A DNA stretch of 64,000 nucleotides from Saprospirales bacterium GYS_P2D. GTDB taxonomy: Bacteria; Bacteroidota; Bacteroidia; Chitinophagales; Saprospiraceae. The stretch is taken from the NCBI GenBank assembly GCA_009833045.1, contig WUUP01000001.1, forward strand, positions 923,586 through 987,585, written 5' to 3'. The notes beneath the pieces were generated by a model, which was given only the letters and a program-made list of their open reading frames with translations, had not been told where the DNA came from and did not search any database. Position numbers and translations under genes: made by a program. Shown piece after piece: positions 8,902-17,590 of the stretch (positions are counted from its first letter, which is position 1; each line of letters starts with the position of its first letter).

Positions 8902-9216
8902 ATGGGATTTTTCCAATTCGGAAAACGTATAAAAAATCGACAGTTTGACTATATCCCTCGCTACTACGATGAGGAGAAAGAAGAGCTAAAGAGTCGTATA
9001 GCTAAGTATGATCGAGAGATAGATACTACTGAGCTATCTAAGCAGCGAATCAAAGGAAGCTTTCGCCGAAAATATCGGGTGGAGAGCGACTATGGCCGTA
9101 GTGCTACACGGCGATCAAACCGAATCCTGTTACTCACAATTGCAGCTCTGCTGTTAATTACTTTTTTCTTCATTACTGAATACTTGCCAAGGATTATTGC
9201 CAGTTTTGAGCAGTAA
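8902..9216 (+). CDS. Small tail-anchored membrane protein
   Basis: 104 residues: a highly charged N-terminal part (residues 1-70, rich in Arg, Lys, Glu and Tyr), then one hydrophobic helix (about 75-95), so it is anchored by its tail with the charged part in the cytoplasm. It lies 18 bases before mutL. Bacteroidota genomes often keep a small gene of this type directly ahead of mutL, sometimes labelled as a riboflavin synthase subunit, which nothing in this sequence supports. Function unknown. Confidence 0.75.
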   Translation: MGFFQFGKRIKNRQFDYIPRYYDEEKEELKSRIAKYDREIDTTELSKQRIKGSFRRKYRVESDYGRSATRRSNRILLLTIAALLLITFFFITEYLPRIIASFEQ

Positions 9217-9234
9217 AAGTGCGGATCGAGATCT

Positions 9235-11091
9235 ATGAGTGGAATCATTAATTTGTTGCCAGACTCTCTGGCGAACCAAATCGCTGCGGGTGAAGTCATC
9301 CAACGGCCTGCCTCTGCGGTCAAGGAGCTGCTGGAAAATGCGCTTGACGCAAAAGCCACATCCATACAGCTGATCATCCGTGATAGTGGAAAATCCCTCA
9401 TACAAGTAGTAGACAATGGTATCGGCATGTCGGAGATGGATGCACGCATGTGCTTTGAGCGGCATGCCACTTCTAAGATTCGCTCCTCGGACGACCTGTT
9501 TAATATTCGGTCATTTGGATTCAGGGGAGAGGCGATGGCATCGATCGCCGCAGTCGCACATGTCGAGCTCAAGACTAAGCGAGCAGAAGACGAGATCGGC
9601 AATACTATCCTCATAGAAGGAAGTAAAGTCAAAAAACATGAGCCCTGCCAGACTCATACGGGCACCTCTATCGCTGTCCGAAATTTATTTTTCAATGTGC
9701 CTGCTCGACGAAAATTTCTCAAGTCAGATCCTGTCGAGCTCAAGCATATCATCGAAGAATTTATCCGAGTAGCACTCCCAAATCCTGAAGTGCACTTCAC
9801 ACTACACCATAATGATAACGAGCTATACCACTTTCCGATCTCCAATCTGCGTCAACGCATAGCTAACTACTTTGGCAAAAATGCCAATGAAAAAATAGTG
9901 CCTGTCACAGAAGAGGCAGACTTCGTAGAGATCTCAGGATTCGTGGGTAAGCCTGACCTCATCAAGAAGTCACGAGGTGATCAATATCTATTCATCAATA
10001 GGAGATTCGTCAAGAGTAACTATCTGAATCATGCGATCAAGATGGCCTATGAGAATCTCATACCTCAGGATCATCATCCATTCTACGTGCTACTGCTGGA
10101 GATAGATCCGGCGATGATAGATGTCAATATCCATCCGACTAAGCAGGAAGTAAAATTTGAAAATGAGCGACTCATCTACAACTATATCCGAGTCGCTGTC
10201 AAGCATGCTCTCGGAAAATATAGTATCACACCGAGCTTAGACTTTGATAAGGTGAATCAAGATCCGATGGAGGCTATCAATCTAGAGACTACGCCATCTT
10301 CATTTAGCTCTCCACCGACTCGAGTCAGTGCTGCCTCAGCTCAGCCATCAGTATCACGAGGTCCGAGCCCTGCACCAACTAATCCCAGTAAGCAGGAGAC
10401 TCAGGAGTGGCTCAAGTTTTATGAAGAGCTCAATAACACTGCCTCGTCGGAGTCCAGTCCAGCGGCTATCACCCTCAGTAGTGACTGGTCTACAGACGAA
10501 GAAGACACAGAAATACAGCCAGAAGAAAACAAGAAACATAGCTTTCAGGTACATGACACCTATATCATCAGTCCTATCAAGTCGGGACTCATGGTCATAG
10601 ATCAGCAGGCTGCTCACGAGCGCATACTCTATGAAAAGTATCTGCGCAATCTAAAAGATCAAAAGATCCTCTCACAGAAAAGCTTATTTCCCGAGACGGT
10701 ACAGCTCGACCCTAAGCTGGTCAAAATCCTTGATGATATCATCGAAGAGCTACGCTACACGGGATTTGGGATAGAAAAAATAAGCTCCAATGCCTATGTG
10801 ATCAGCTCTATACCAAGTGTAGGCCTACTGGATGCTCCAGCACGGTTTATCACGGAGTTCGTCGAGACATATGCGGGAAATATCGAAATACAGCTTGGAA
10901 TCAAGGAGAACATAGCACGATCTATGGCGATACACAGTTCTATAAAGAAAGGTAAGAAACTCATGGAGGAAGAGTTAGTCACTTTGATTGATCAACTTTT
11001 TGCCTGCGAAATGCCTTATATGAGTCCGAGTGGCAAGAAGTGTTTTATCACTTATGGCCTCGACGAGTTACAAAATCGATTTAAAGCATAA
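9235..11091 (+). CDS. mutL: DNA mismatch repair protein MutL
   Basis: 618 residues. The N-terminal GHKL ATPase has its motifs in order: ELLENALDA, DNGIGM and FGFRGEAMASI. A transducer domain follows, then a variable Ser/Pro-rich linker (residues about 345-430) and the dimerisation domain. The metal-binding endonuclease motif DQHA(x2)E(x4)E is present as DQQAAHERILYE (10600-10635), with the His replaced by Gln, and the usual CPHGRP near the C-terminus reads SPSGKK. Nicking activity may therefore be altered, although this may be normal for the phylum. It sits in an apparent operon with the tail-anchored gene before it and two rhomboid genes after it (four bases to the next ATG). Confidence 0.95.
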   Translation: MSGIINLLPDSLANQIAAGEVIQRPASAVKELLENALDAKATSIQLIIRDSGKSLIQVVDNGIGMSEMDARMCFERHATSKIRSSDDLFNIRSFGFRGEAMASIAAVAHVELKTKRAEDEIGNTILIEGSKVKKHEPCQTHTGTSIAVRNLFFNVPARRKFLKSDPVELKHIIEEFIRVALPNPEVHFTLHHNDNELYHFPISNLRQRIANYFGKNANEKIVPVTEEADFVEISGFVGKPDLIKKSRGDQYLFINRRFVKSNYLNHAIKMAYENLIPQDHHPFYVLLLEIDPAMIDVNIHPTKQEVKFENERLIYNYIRVAVKHALGKYSITPSLDFDKVNQDPMEAINLETTPSSFSSPPTRVSAASAQPSVSRGPSPAPTNPSKQETQEWLKFYEELNNTASSESSPAAITLSSDWSTDEEDTEIQPEENKKHSFQVHDTYIISPIKSGLMVIDQQAAHERILYEKYLRNLKDQKILSQKSLFPETVQLDPKLVKILDDIIEELRYTGFGIEKISSNAYVISSIPSVGLLDAPARFITEFVETYAGNIEIQLGIKENIARSMAIHSSIKKGKKLMEEELVTLIDQLFACEMPYMSPSGKKCFITYGLDELQNRFKA

Positions 11092-11094
11092 CGA

Positions 11095-11673
11095 ATGAAT
11101 CAGCTCACGGAAGTAGTCAAACAGCTCATCATCATCAATGCGATCATATTCATAGGTACGAGCCTTCCTATGTTATCTCAGTTTAGGGATTACTTCATTC
11201 TTTTTCCACTAGACACGCCCTACTTCAAGCCCATACAGCTGGTGACGCATATGTTCATGCATGCTGATATGGGACACCTATTCTTTAATATGCTTGCTCT
11301 CTATTTCTTTGGGCCGATGGTAGAAAGAGTCTGGGGGCCTAAGAAGTTTTTATTCTTCTATCTATTCTGTGGATTTGGGGCTTTAGCTACCCACTTGCTC
11401 TTGAGTGGCAATTCGCCAATGCTTGGCGCCTCAGGAGCGATATCAGGAGTGGTACTTTCGTTTGCGATGCTTTTCCCTAATGCTCAGGTGATGCTACTCA
11501 TACCACCTATCCCTATGAAAGCTAAGCATATGGTAATGATCTTCTTAGCGATAGATTTATTTTTAGGAGTGAGCAGTGCTCATTCAGGGATTGCACACTT
11601 TGCACATTTAGGCGGCGCATTGTTTGGATTTTTGCTGATCCTCTTCTGGCGAAAATTTCCTTTTAACTTTTAA
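11095..11673 (+). CDS. Rhomboid-family intramembrane serine protease
   Basis: 192 residues, the minimal six-helix rhomboid core. The first-loop signature HLFFNMLALYFFG carries the conserved His-x-x-x-Asn, the catalytic Ser sits in LGASGAISG, and the catalytic His is in HFAHLGGALFG in the last helix. It cleaves membrane proteins within or near the bilayer; substrates are unknown. It starts four bases after the mutL stop and is followed 48 bases later by a second rhomboid gene. Confidence 0.9.
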   Translation: MNQLTEVVKQLIIINAIIFIGTSLPMLSQFRDYFILFPLDTPYFKPIQLVTHMFMHADMGHLFFNMLALYFFGPMVERVWGPKKFLFFYLFCGFGALATHLLLSGNSPMLGASGAISGVVLSFAMLFPNAQVMLLIPPIPMKAKHMVMIFLAIDLFLGVSSAHSGIAHFAHLGGALFGFLLILFWRKFPFNF

Positions 11674-11721
11674 TTTAATAACTTCTCCTCTCAATAGACG
11701 TTATGTCAATATAGCGAGATT

Positions 11722-12609
11722 ATGATTCAATCCATTATAGACGATATCAGAGGACAGTTCAGGTACGGCAATAAGGTCATGCAGCTGATTTTAGTGAATC
11801 TATTTGTCTTTTTGGGAATCATCATCATCCGAGCATTCACCCCAGGAGGAGCGGCCAGTGAGTTTTATCAGACATTCATCTCGTGGATAGCTCTACCCTC
11901 ACCGGTTCTATCTATGCTCAAGAAGCCCTGGACTCTATTCACACATATGTTTGTCCATCAAGGCGTCTGGCATCTGGGCTTTAATATGCTCTGGTTTTAT
12001 TGGTTTGGCCGCATCGTCGGAGATCTGATCGGAGATCGCAAGATATTGCCGCTTTACTTCATGGGAGGTCTATTCGGAGCATTTACCTATTTACTTTTTG
12101 CTACGTTATTTGGCTGGTCAGGTATTGCTTTTGGAGCGAGTGCTGCCGTGATGAGTTTTGTGGTAGCCGCTGGATTTTTAGCTCCAGAGTATGAGATGAG
12201 ATTATTACTTTTTGGCAATGTCAAACTAAAATATATCGCTCTCGCTGCCGTCCTTTTGGATCTCGTGATGCTATCTGATGGTAATAATACTGGTGGCCGT
12301 ATCGCCCATCTTGGTGGCGCAGTATTCGGAGGTCTGTATATCTATCTCTTGCGAGAAGGTAGAGATCTATTGGCACCATTCACTAATATCATGGAGCGAC
12401 CGCAGCCAAAGTACCAACCTCCCTCTCATATGGAAGTAGTCCATAGCGTTCGGCGAAAGCCAAAAACGAAAAGTAGCACTACACCTCCTGCACGAGATAT
12501 ACAGGCACAAGTAGATGCTATCCTAGACAAGATCAATAAATCAGGATATGACAGCCTGAGCAAAGAGGACAAAGAAATACTCTATCAGGCCAGCAAAAAC
12601 CAAAACTAA
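11722..12609 (+). CDS. Rhomboid-family intramembrane protease with cytoplasmic tail
   Basis: 295 residues. The six-helix core has HLGFNMLWFYWFG, the catalytic serine in FGASAAVMSF (GASA instead of the commoner GASG) and the histidine in IAHLGGAVFG. Unlike its neighbour it has a soluble C-terminal tail of about 80 residues ending in a Lys/Asp-rich helix, a feature common in Bacteroidota rhomboids. It stands between the first rhomboid gene and an EEP-family gene (18 bases to that ATG), as part of the mutL block. Confidence 0.9.
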   Translation: MIQSIIDDIRGQFRYGNKVMQLILVNLFVFLGIIIIRAFTPGGAASEFYQTFISWIALPSPVLSMLKKPWTLFTHMFVHQGVWHLGFNMLWFYWFGRIVGDLIGDRKILPLYFMGGLFGAFTYLLFATLFGWSGIAFGASAAVMSFVVAAGFLAPEYEMRLLLFGNVKLKYIALAAVLLDLVMLSDGNNTGGRIAHLGGAVFGGLYIYLLREGRDLLAPFTNIMERPQPKYQPPSHMEVVHSVRRKPKTKSSTTPPARDIQAQVDAILDKINKSGYDSLSKEDKEILYQASKNQN

Positions 12610-12627
12610 AATTCATTGATCAAGGGG

Positions 12628-13668
12628 ATGTTAAGAATCTGCACCATCCTACTCGCTCTCATGCTGGTAGGATCTATCGTATCCCAGTGGGTACGACCCG
12701 ACACGCAGCTGAATATCTCACCACTCGGTTTATTTTTCCCTTATTTATTTTTAGTAGCTGCGATATGGACGCTGATCATCGCCAGACACTTAAAAGGGCT
12801 ATCGGTCATGATGCTCGTCCTGCTCGTGTGGTCGGGATACTACTTCCTCTCCTATGTCAATGTCCAACCGAATGACAGCATATCCTCCTCTGATAAAGTA
12901 GTGACCGTCATGAGCTACAATGCCATGATGGGCGTACAGATGGTGAATAATAAGCATGTCATGAGCAAAGACAAAAAACAAGCATTCATCAATCTGATAG
13001 ACCGAGCACCGGTAGCTGATGTCATCTGTATACAAGAGGTCAATGAAGTAGTCGAGACCATGCTACACAATATATCCGCCGAATATCCACATCGCTATCA
13101 CCGATCTAATAAAGCAACAATGATCCTATCCAAATATCCGATCAGACAATCTGGAGATCTGGATTTTGGGAGTAAGGTCAACTCCTGCCTATGGGCGGAT
13201 ATAGGGGTGGATGGTGAGACCATACGGGTCTATAGTGCTCACCTCGAGTCCAATCGGCTCAGCGATGACTCACATCGTATGTTGACAGAACAAGAGGACT
13301 ATGAGCATGACAAGGCCGTCAGCGGCATCTGGGATATCGTGACTAAGTACTACCGCTACTCCTCCGTACGAGCAGATCAAGCAGACATGATCTATGAGCA
13401 TGCAAGCACCACAGAGCTACCAGTGATCATCTCTGGCGACTTCAATGATCCCCCAATGAGCTATGTCTATCGTCGATTCATGAGTGACTATACGGATAGC
13501 TTCAGAGCGAAGGGTGCTGGTATCGGGACCACTTGGAGTGGGCGCATCCCACTCCTCCGGATCGACTATATCCTGAGCAATCGTCTGCTGGAAGTCAAAT
13601 CTTTTGAGGTTTTAAAGAGCGGGCTATCAGATCATTATCCGATAAAGTCGGTCTTTGAGTTGAAATAG
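12628..13668 (+). CDS. Membrane-anchored endonuclease/exonuclease/phosphatase (EEP) family hydrolase
   Basis: 346 residues from the ATG at 12628; a TTG at 12616 would add four residues. Three hydrophobic helices (residues about 1-85) are followed by an EEP domain outside the membrane: VMSYNAMM, CIQEV with the metal Glu, SAHLES, SGDFNDPP and C-terminal RIDYILS and SDHYPI. The fold cleaves phosphodiesters in nucleic acids, lipids or inositol phosphates; the membrane anchor argues against DNA repair. It follows the second rhomboid gene closely, an order familiar from other Bacteroidota. Confidence 0.85.
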   Translation: MLRICTILLALMLVGSIVSQWVRPDTQLNISPLGLFFPYLFLVAAIWTLIIARHLKGLSVMMLVLLVWSGYYFLSYVNVQPNDSISSSDKVVTVMSYNAMMGVQMVNNKHVMSKDKKQAFINLIDRAPVADVICIQEVNEVVETMLHNISAEYPHRYHRSNKATMILSKYPIRQSGDLDFGSKVNSCLWADIGVDGETIRVYSAHLESNRLSDDSHRMLTEQEDYEHDKAVSGIWDIVTKYYRYSSVRADQADMIYEHASTTELPVIISGDFNDPPMSYVYRRFMSDYTDSFRAKGAGIGTTWSGRIPLLRIDYILSNRLLEVKSFEVLKSGLSDHYPIKSVFELK

Positions 13669-13670
13669 AA

Positions 13671-13678
13671 TATTTTTG
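13671..13678 (+). promoter_or_regulatory. -7 box upstream of cysS
   Basis: TATTTTTG, a perfect TANNTTTG, just after the stop of the EEP gene. No TTG at a good -33 distance is seen (TTTG at 13654-13657 is only 13 bases away). Confidence 0.35.
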
Positions 13679-13776
13679 CGAACGAATTTTATGAATGTAT
13701 GATCAAACATTGGATTAAAAAATGGTGGAACCGGCCAGATCATACGCATACCCATAAATCAAAGAAATCTAAATCG

Positions 13777-15276
13777 ATGTCAGGACTTCAGGTTTTCAAT
13801 AGCTTAAAGAAGGAAAAAGAAGTATTCGAACCGATCAACGAGGGTCTCGTCGGCATGTATGTATGTGGCCCTACTGTATATAGCGATGTCCATCTGGGCA
13901 ATATACGTACGTTCATATCATTTGATATCATCTATCGATATCTCAAATATCTCGGCTATAAGGTACGCTATGTGCGAAATATCACAGACGTAGGACACCT
14001 CGTCGGAGATCTCGATCAGGGCGAAGATAAAATCGCAGAAAGAGCAAAGCTCGAAAACCTCGAGCCTATGGAAGTCGTACAAAAATACTCGAATGGCTTT
14101 CATCAGATGATGGATACATTCAATGTGCTCCCTCCGAGCATAGAGCCTCGAGCCACCGGCCACATCATTGAGCAGATCGAGATGGTGCAGAAAATCCTCG
14201 ACAATAAACTCGCCTATGTCAAGAATGGATCTGTCTACTTTGACACGATCAAATTCAACAAAAAATATAAGTCCTACGGTCAGCTATCTGGGCGTGTGAT
14301 TGACGAGCTATTCTCGGAGACACGAGAGCTCAAAAATCAGAGCGAAAAGAAGCACCCTGCTGACTTTGCTATATGGATGAAGGCTGATGATCGCCATCTC
14401 ATGAAGTGGAACTCGCCATGGTCTGTGGGCTTCCCTGGCTGGCACCTCGAGTGCTCTGCGATGAGTACAAAGTATCTGGGAGAGAAGTTTGACATACATG
14501 GTGGAGGTAATGATCTGAAGTTTCCTCATCACGAAAATGAAGTCGCTCAAAACATGGGTGCCTGTGGATGTACTCCAGCTAACTACTGGCTACATACCAA
14601 TATGCTCCTCATGAATGGTCGCAAAATGTCAAAGAGTGATGGCAATACAATCACTCCTCTACAACTATTCACAGGAGAGAGTGAGCATATTACTAAGGGC
14701 TACAGTCCGATGGTCATCAAGTTTTTCATGCTACAGGCCCACTATAGGTCTACCATCGACCTAAGCGACGAAGCACTGAGCGCTGCGGAAAAAGGATATA
14801 AGAAAATCATGGAGGCTAATAAATTCCTCCAGTCCATCGAGCACACCGAGCCATCAGAGATCTCAGAAGTTGATGCAAAAATCACTGAAGGCATCAAGGG
14901 AGTCTTCACAGAACTCGACGATGACTTTAATACGCCAAAGACCCTTGCCCGACTATTTGAATTAGTCCCGATCATCAATAGCTATAAAGATGGTAAAGCA
15001 GAGTTCTTGCAAATCAAATCGGAGACAGTAGCCGCACTGCAAAAGTGTTTTCAAGATGTAATCTTTGACATCTTTGGCTTACAGGACGAATATGCAAGTG
15101 GTGGCAATACGCTATACGACAGTCTCGATGGTGTGATGAATCTCGTCATAGAGCTACGTCAAGAGGCACGATCTAAGAAAGATTGGGCAACAGCCGACAA
15201 AATCCGTGATACCCTCGCCAAAGAAAAAATCGTCATCAAAGACGGCAAAGAAGGGACCAGCTGGAATCTCAACTAA
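13777..15276 (+). CDS. cysS: Cysteinyl-tRNA synthetase
   Basis: 500 residues from the ATG at 13777, where the family's usual start (x-V-F-N-S-L) aligns. An in-frame ATG at 13699 would add 26 basic, His-rich residues. The class I synthetase motifs are present: HLGN (HIGH equivalent) inside CGPTVYSDVHLGN, and KMSKS in GRKMSKSDGN. Zinc ligands fit: Cys in CGPTV, Cys in WHLECSAM and the His-His-Glu of FPHHENE. It charges tRNA-Cys in the cytoplasm. An M28 peptidase follows 16 bases after the stop. Confidence 0.95.
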   Translation: MSGLQVFNSLKKEKEVFEPINEGLVGMYVCGPTVYSDVHLGNIRTFISFDIIYRYLKYLGYKVRYVRNITDVGHLVGDLDQGEDKIAERAKLENLEPMEVVQKYSNGFHQMMDTFNVLPPSIEPRATGHIIEQIEMVQKILDNKLAYVKNGSVYFDTIKFNKKYKSYGQLSGRVIDELFSETRELKNQSEKKHPADFAIWMKADDRHLMKWNSPWSVGFPGWHLECSAMSTKYLGEKFDIHGGGNDLKFPHHENEVAQNMGACGCTPANYWLHTNMLLMNGRKMSKSDGNTITPLQLFTGESEHITKGYSPMVIKFFMLQAHYRSTIDLSDEALSAAEKGYKKIMEANKFLQSIEHTEPSEISEVDAKITEGIKGVFTELDDDFNTPKTLARLFELVPIINSYKDGKAEFLQIKSETVAALQKCFQDVIFDIFGLQDEYASGGNTLYDSLDGVMNLVIELRQEARSKKDWATADKIRDTLAKEKIVIKDGKEGTSWNLN

Positions 15277-15292
15277 TCAAATAGACCCTATC

Positions 15293-16288
15293 ATGAAATC
15301 AACAATATACACCCTATTCCTCGCACTCAGCGTCCTGACCATCTATAGCTGCAAGGGAGATCCCGCTCCTGCTACTACCACCACATCTACTGAGAAAAAG
15401 AAGACGGTCAAGGTGCCAACATTCAACGCTGACAGTGCCTATACCTATGTGGAGCAGCAGTTAGCTTTTGGATATCGAGTGCCGGGTACAGATGATCACA
15501 AGGCCTGCGGTCAGTGGCTCATGGATAAACTCGAGTCATACGGCGGTAAGGTGTATAAACAAGATTTCAAATCCAACTTCCAAGGAAAAACGAATGTGCC
15601 GAGCTTCAACATCATCGCTCAGTACAATCCTGAACATACTAATCGTATCGCTATAGCTGCCCACTGGGATAGCCGCATCATCGCTGAGAAAGACGACGAG
15701 CGAAAAGATCAGCCTATACCAGGTGCCGACGATGGCGCAAGCGGAGTAGCCGTAGCTCTTGAGATAGCTCGTATCATCAGCGAGAATCCGATAGATATGG
15801 GTGTAGACATCATACTATTCGACGCAGAGGATCAGGGAGATAATGAGAGCAATGAATCATGGGCTCAAGGTGCTCAGTACTGGGCCTCTAATCTCGTACC
15901 TAAAGGCTACTCTCCAGAGTACGGCATTCTCCTCGACATGGTCGGGTCAGAGGGAGCTGTGTTTGGTCGTGAAGAGTTCAGCTACGTCAATGCTCGTGAG
16001 TACCAAGATCGCATCTGGGATCTCGCACAGCGCATGGGCTATTCTGACTTCTTCAGATCGGAGACTTCTGGAGCTGTGATGGATGATCATTATTGGGTGA
16101 TGAAAAATACCAACGGTAAGATCCGTATGATAGACATCATCAATCAATCAGCGGACGATCGCTCAAGCTTTGGCGCCTATCACCATACCCATGACGATGA
16201 TATCGATATCATCAGCAAGCGTACTCTACGTGTAGTCGGACAAGTAGTCACAGCTGCCCTCTACAATGAGTCAATAGGAGTGATATAG
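15293..16288 (+). CDS. M28-family zinc peptidase / glutaminyl-cyclase-like lipoprotein
   Basis: 331 residues from the ATG at 15293; the longer reading from 15206 overlaps cysS and hides the signal. A lipoprotein signal ends at Cys20 (IYSCKG). The M28 fold shows AHWDSR (first metal His), GADDGASGV (bridging Asp), LFDAEDQGD (Glu-Asp) and a late DDHYWV His. The arrangement is closest to the secreted QC-like branch of M28, so it is either an aminopeptidase or an N-terminal glutamine cyclase; sequence alone does not decide. It acts in the periplasm or on the cell surface. Confidence 0.85.
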   Translation: MKSTIYTLFLALSVLTIYSCKGDPAPATTTTSTEKKKTVKVPTFNADSAYTYVEQQLAFGYRVPGTDDHKACGQWLMDKLESYGGKVYKQDFKSNFQGKTNVPSFNIIAQYNPEHTNRIAIAAHWDSRIIAEKDDERKDQPIPGADDGASGVAVALEIARIISENPIDMGVDIILFDAEDQGDNESNESWAQGAQYWASNLVPKGYSPEYGILLDMVGSEGAVFGREEFSYVNAREYQDRIWDLAQRMGYSDFFRSETSGAVMDDHYWVMKNTNGKIRMIDIINQSADDRSSFGAYHHTHDDDIDIISKRTLRVVGQVVTAALYNESIGVI

Positions 16289-16431
16289 GTAGAAGTAGTG
16301 AGTGGAAAGTAGCGAGTATTGAGGCTTTTCACACTGCAATCCTAATGGATAGCCCGAGTCAAAGTATATCTCAGTCGTACCTCCTTCGATTTGACAAGGA
16401 AACTATGATTATTCCAAATTTCATAGTAAGT

Positions 16432-16758
16432 CTACTTAAAGAAGACCCCCTTGTAAGAATCATAGCCAGGCTTGACGCCAAGGTGCATCAGCGTCCGCTT
16501 ATAGGTAAACTCTCGGCTATCGATGATGAATACCTTAGAGGCGACCGCATCCGTAAACTCAGGATGCTCACGATACCATGACTGAGCGATCGTATATGCC
16601 GCCGCATCCATGCTTTTTCTCCATTTTGAGCGGACTTCTACTTCGAGGTAGATGATGCCGTGCTCGTACTTGATCAGTTTAGAGGAGAGACCTTTCCCCA
16701 CTCTGAACAACATGTCCGTCTTGATAAAGTGCTTCTTATTTATTTCCTCGATATTCAT
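16432..16758 (-). CDS. Small protein of unknown function at the downstream end of the pectin locus
   Basis: 108 residues, soluble, no signal peptide, basic overall, with a C-terminal segment TLMHLGVKPGYDSYKGVFF. I do not recognise it. It is encoded on the same strand as the pectin genes, 76 bases after the CE12 stop, so it could be the last gene of that transcript or stand alone. The 143 bases beyond it (16289-16431) hold only a weak inverted repeat (ACTATGA 16402-16408, TCATAGT 16421-16427). Confidence 0.5.
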   Translation of the reverse strand: MNIEEINKKHFIKTDMLFRVGKGLSSKLIKYEHGIIYLEVEVRSKWRKSMDAAAYTIAQSWYREHPEFTDAVASKVFIIDSREFTYKRTLMHLGVKPGYDSYKGVFFK

Positions 16759-16834
16759 ACCGCACAGAAATCCAAAACTGTGCCAGTGTGAATATCATAT
16801 GAGAGGTCTGGATAATGTGAGGAAGAGAAATCCT

Positions 16835-17590
16835 CTACTCTCTCAAATACTCCACCAAAGGCAATTCTTGACGTCGGATCTCATCTACTACGATACCAGC
16901 ATATCGTCGGGCACCATACAGCGATAGATGAGTATCATCTTCTTTACCCTCTTGGAGCGCAGGATATACTCCAGCTGGAATATGGAGATAGATGACCTTA
17001 GAGTCATCGGGGCCGAGATCTGCGACTATCTGCTCCGTCAGTAGCTGCATATCGACGAAAGGGACGTTCAACTCACGGGCTACCATACGAGCGACAGCAG
17101 GATAGGCCCCATGGGTATCGACGAGTGTACCATATTCATTAAATTTTCTACGGACGATAGAGGACAGCAGTATCGGGTGAGCTCCTTTTGATCGAGTGGC
17201 AGCCACATAGTACTCGAGATTAGCTCTGTAGGTCGACCAAGGATTGGTATATCGATCAGGGTCTTTGTATTTCTGATCATTGTGCCCAAACTGTATGAAG
17301 ACGTAATCCCCCGAGGATAAGGAGTCCATGACGCTTTGCCAGCGCCCCTCTCCTATGAAGCTCTTGGAGCTACGACCATTGACAGCGTGATTTCGCACTG
17401 TGGCTCTATCAGAGAAATACTCTGGTAACAACTGGCCCCAACCTCGTTCTGGATTCTCTGATGGGCTGCCAGGCTTATCAGCCATCGTCGAGTCTCCAAT
17501 CAAAAAAATACTCACGGAGCTACGCTGCTGTGCTGCGATCGTCAGCGACCACAGCGCAATTATGGATATGATTGTAGCTATTACTTTCAT
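16835..17590 (-). CDS. Rhamnogalacturonan acetylesterase (CE12, SGNH hydrolase)
   Basis: 251 residues with a signal peptide (about 1-20). SGNH blocks are all present: GDST with Ser34, Gly in NGRSS (71-75), Asn104 in FGHND, and the Asp219-x-His221 pair in DDTHLS. It removes acetyl groups from galacturonate residues of rhamnogalacturonan or homogalacturonan so that backbone enzymes can act. The ATG directly follows the stop of the upstream GH105 gene, so translation is probably coupled. It is the last recognisable enzyme gene of the pectin operon. Confidence 0.9.
   Translation of the reverse strand: MKVIATIISIIALWSLTIAAQQRSSVSIFLIGDSTMADKPGSPSENPERGWGQLLPEYFSDRATVRNHAVNGRSSKSFIGEGRWQSVMDSLSSGDYVFIQFGHNDQKYKDPDRYTNPWSTYRANLEYYVAATRSKGAHPILLSSIVRRKFNEYGTLVDTHGAYPAVARMVARELNVPFVDMQLLTEQIVADLGPDDSKVIYLHIPAGVYPALQEGKEDDTHLSLYGARRYAGIVVDEIRRQELPLVEYLRE

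Noticed and set aside
16402-16427. ACTATGA/TCATAGT inverted repeat as a terminator between M28 and the small unknown gene
   Set aside because: AT-rich 7-bp arms with a 12-base loop and no T run; not a convincing terminator.
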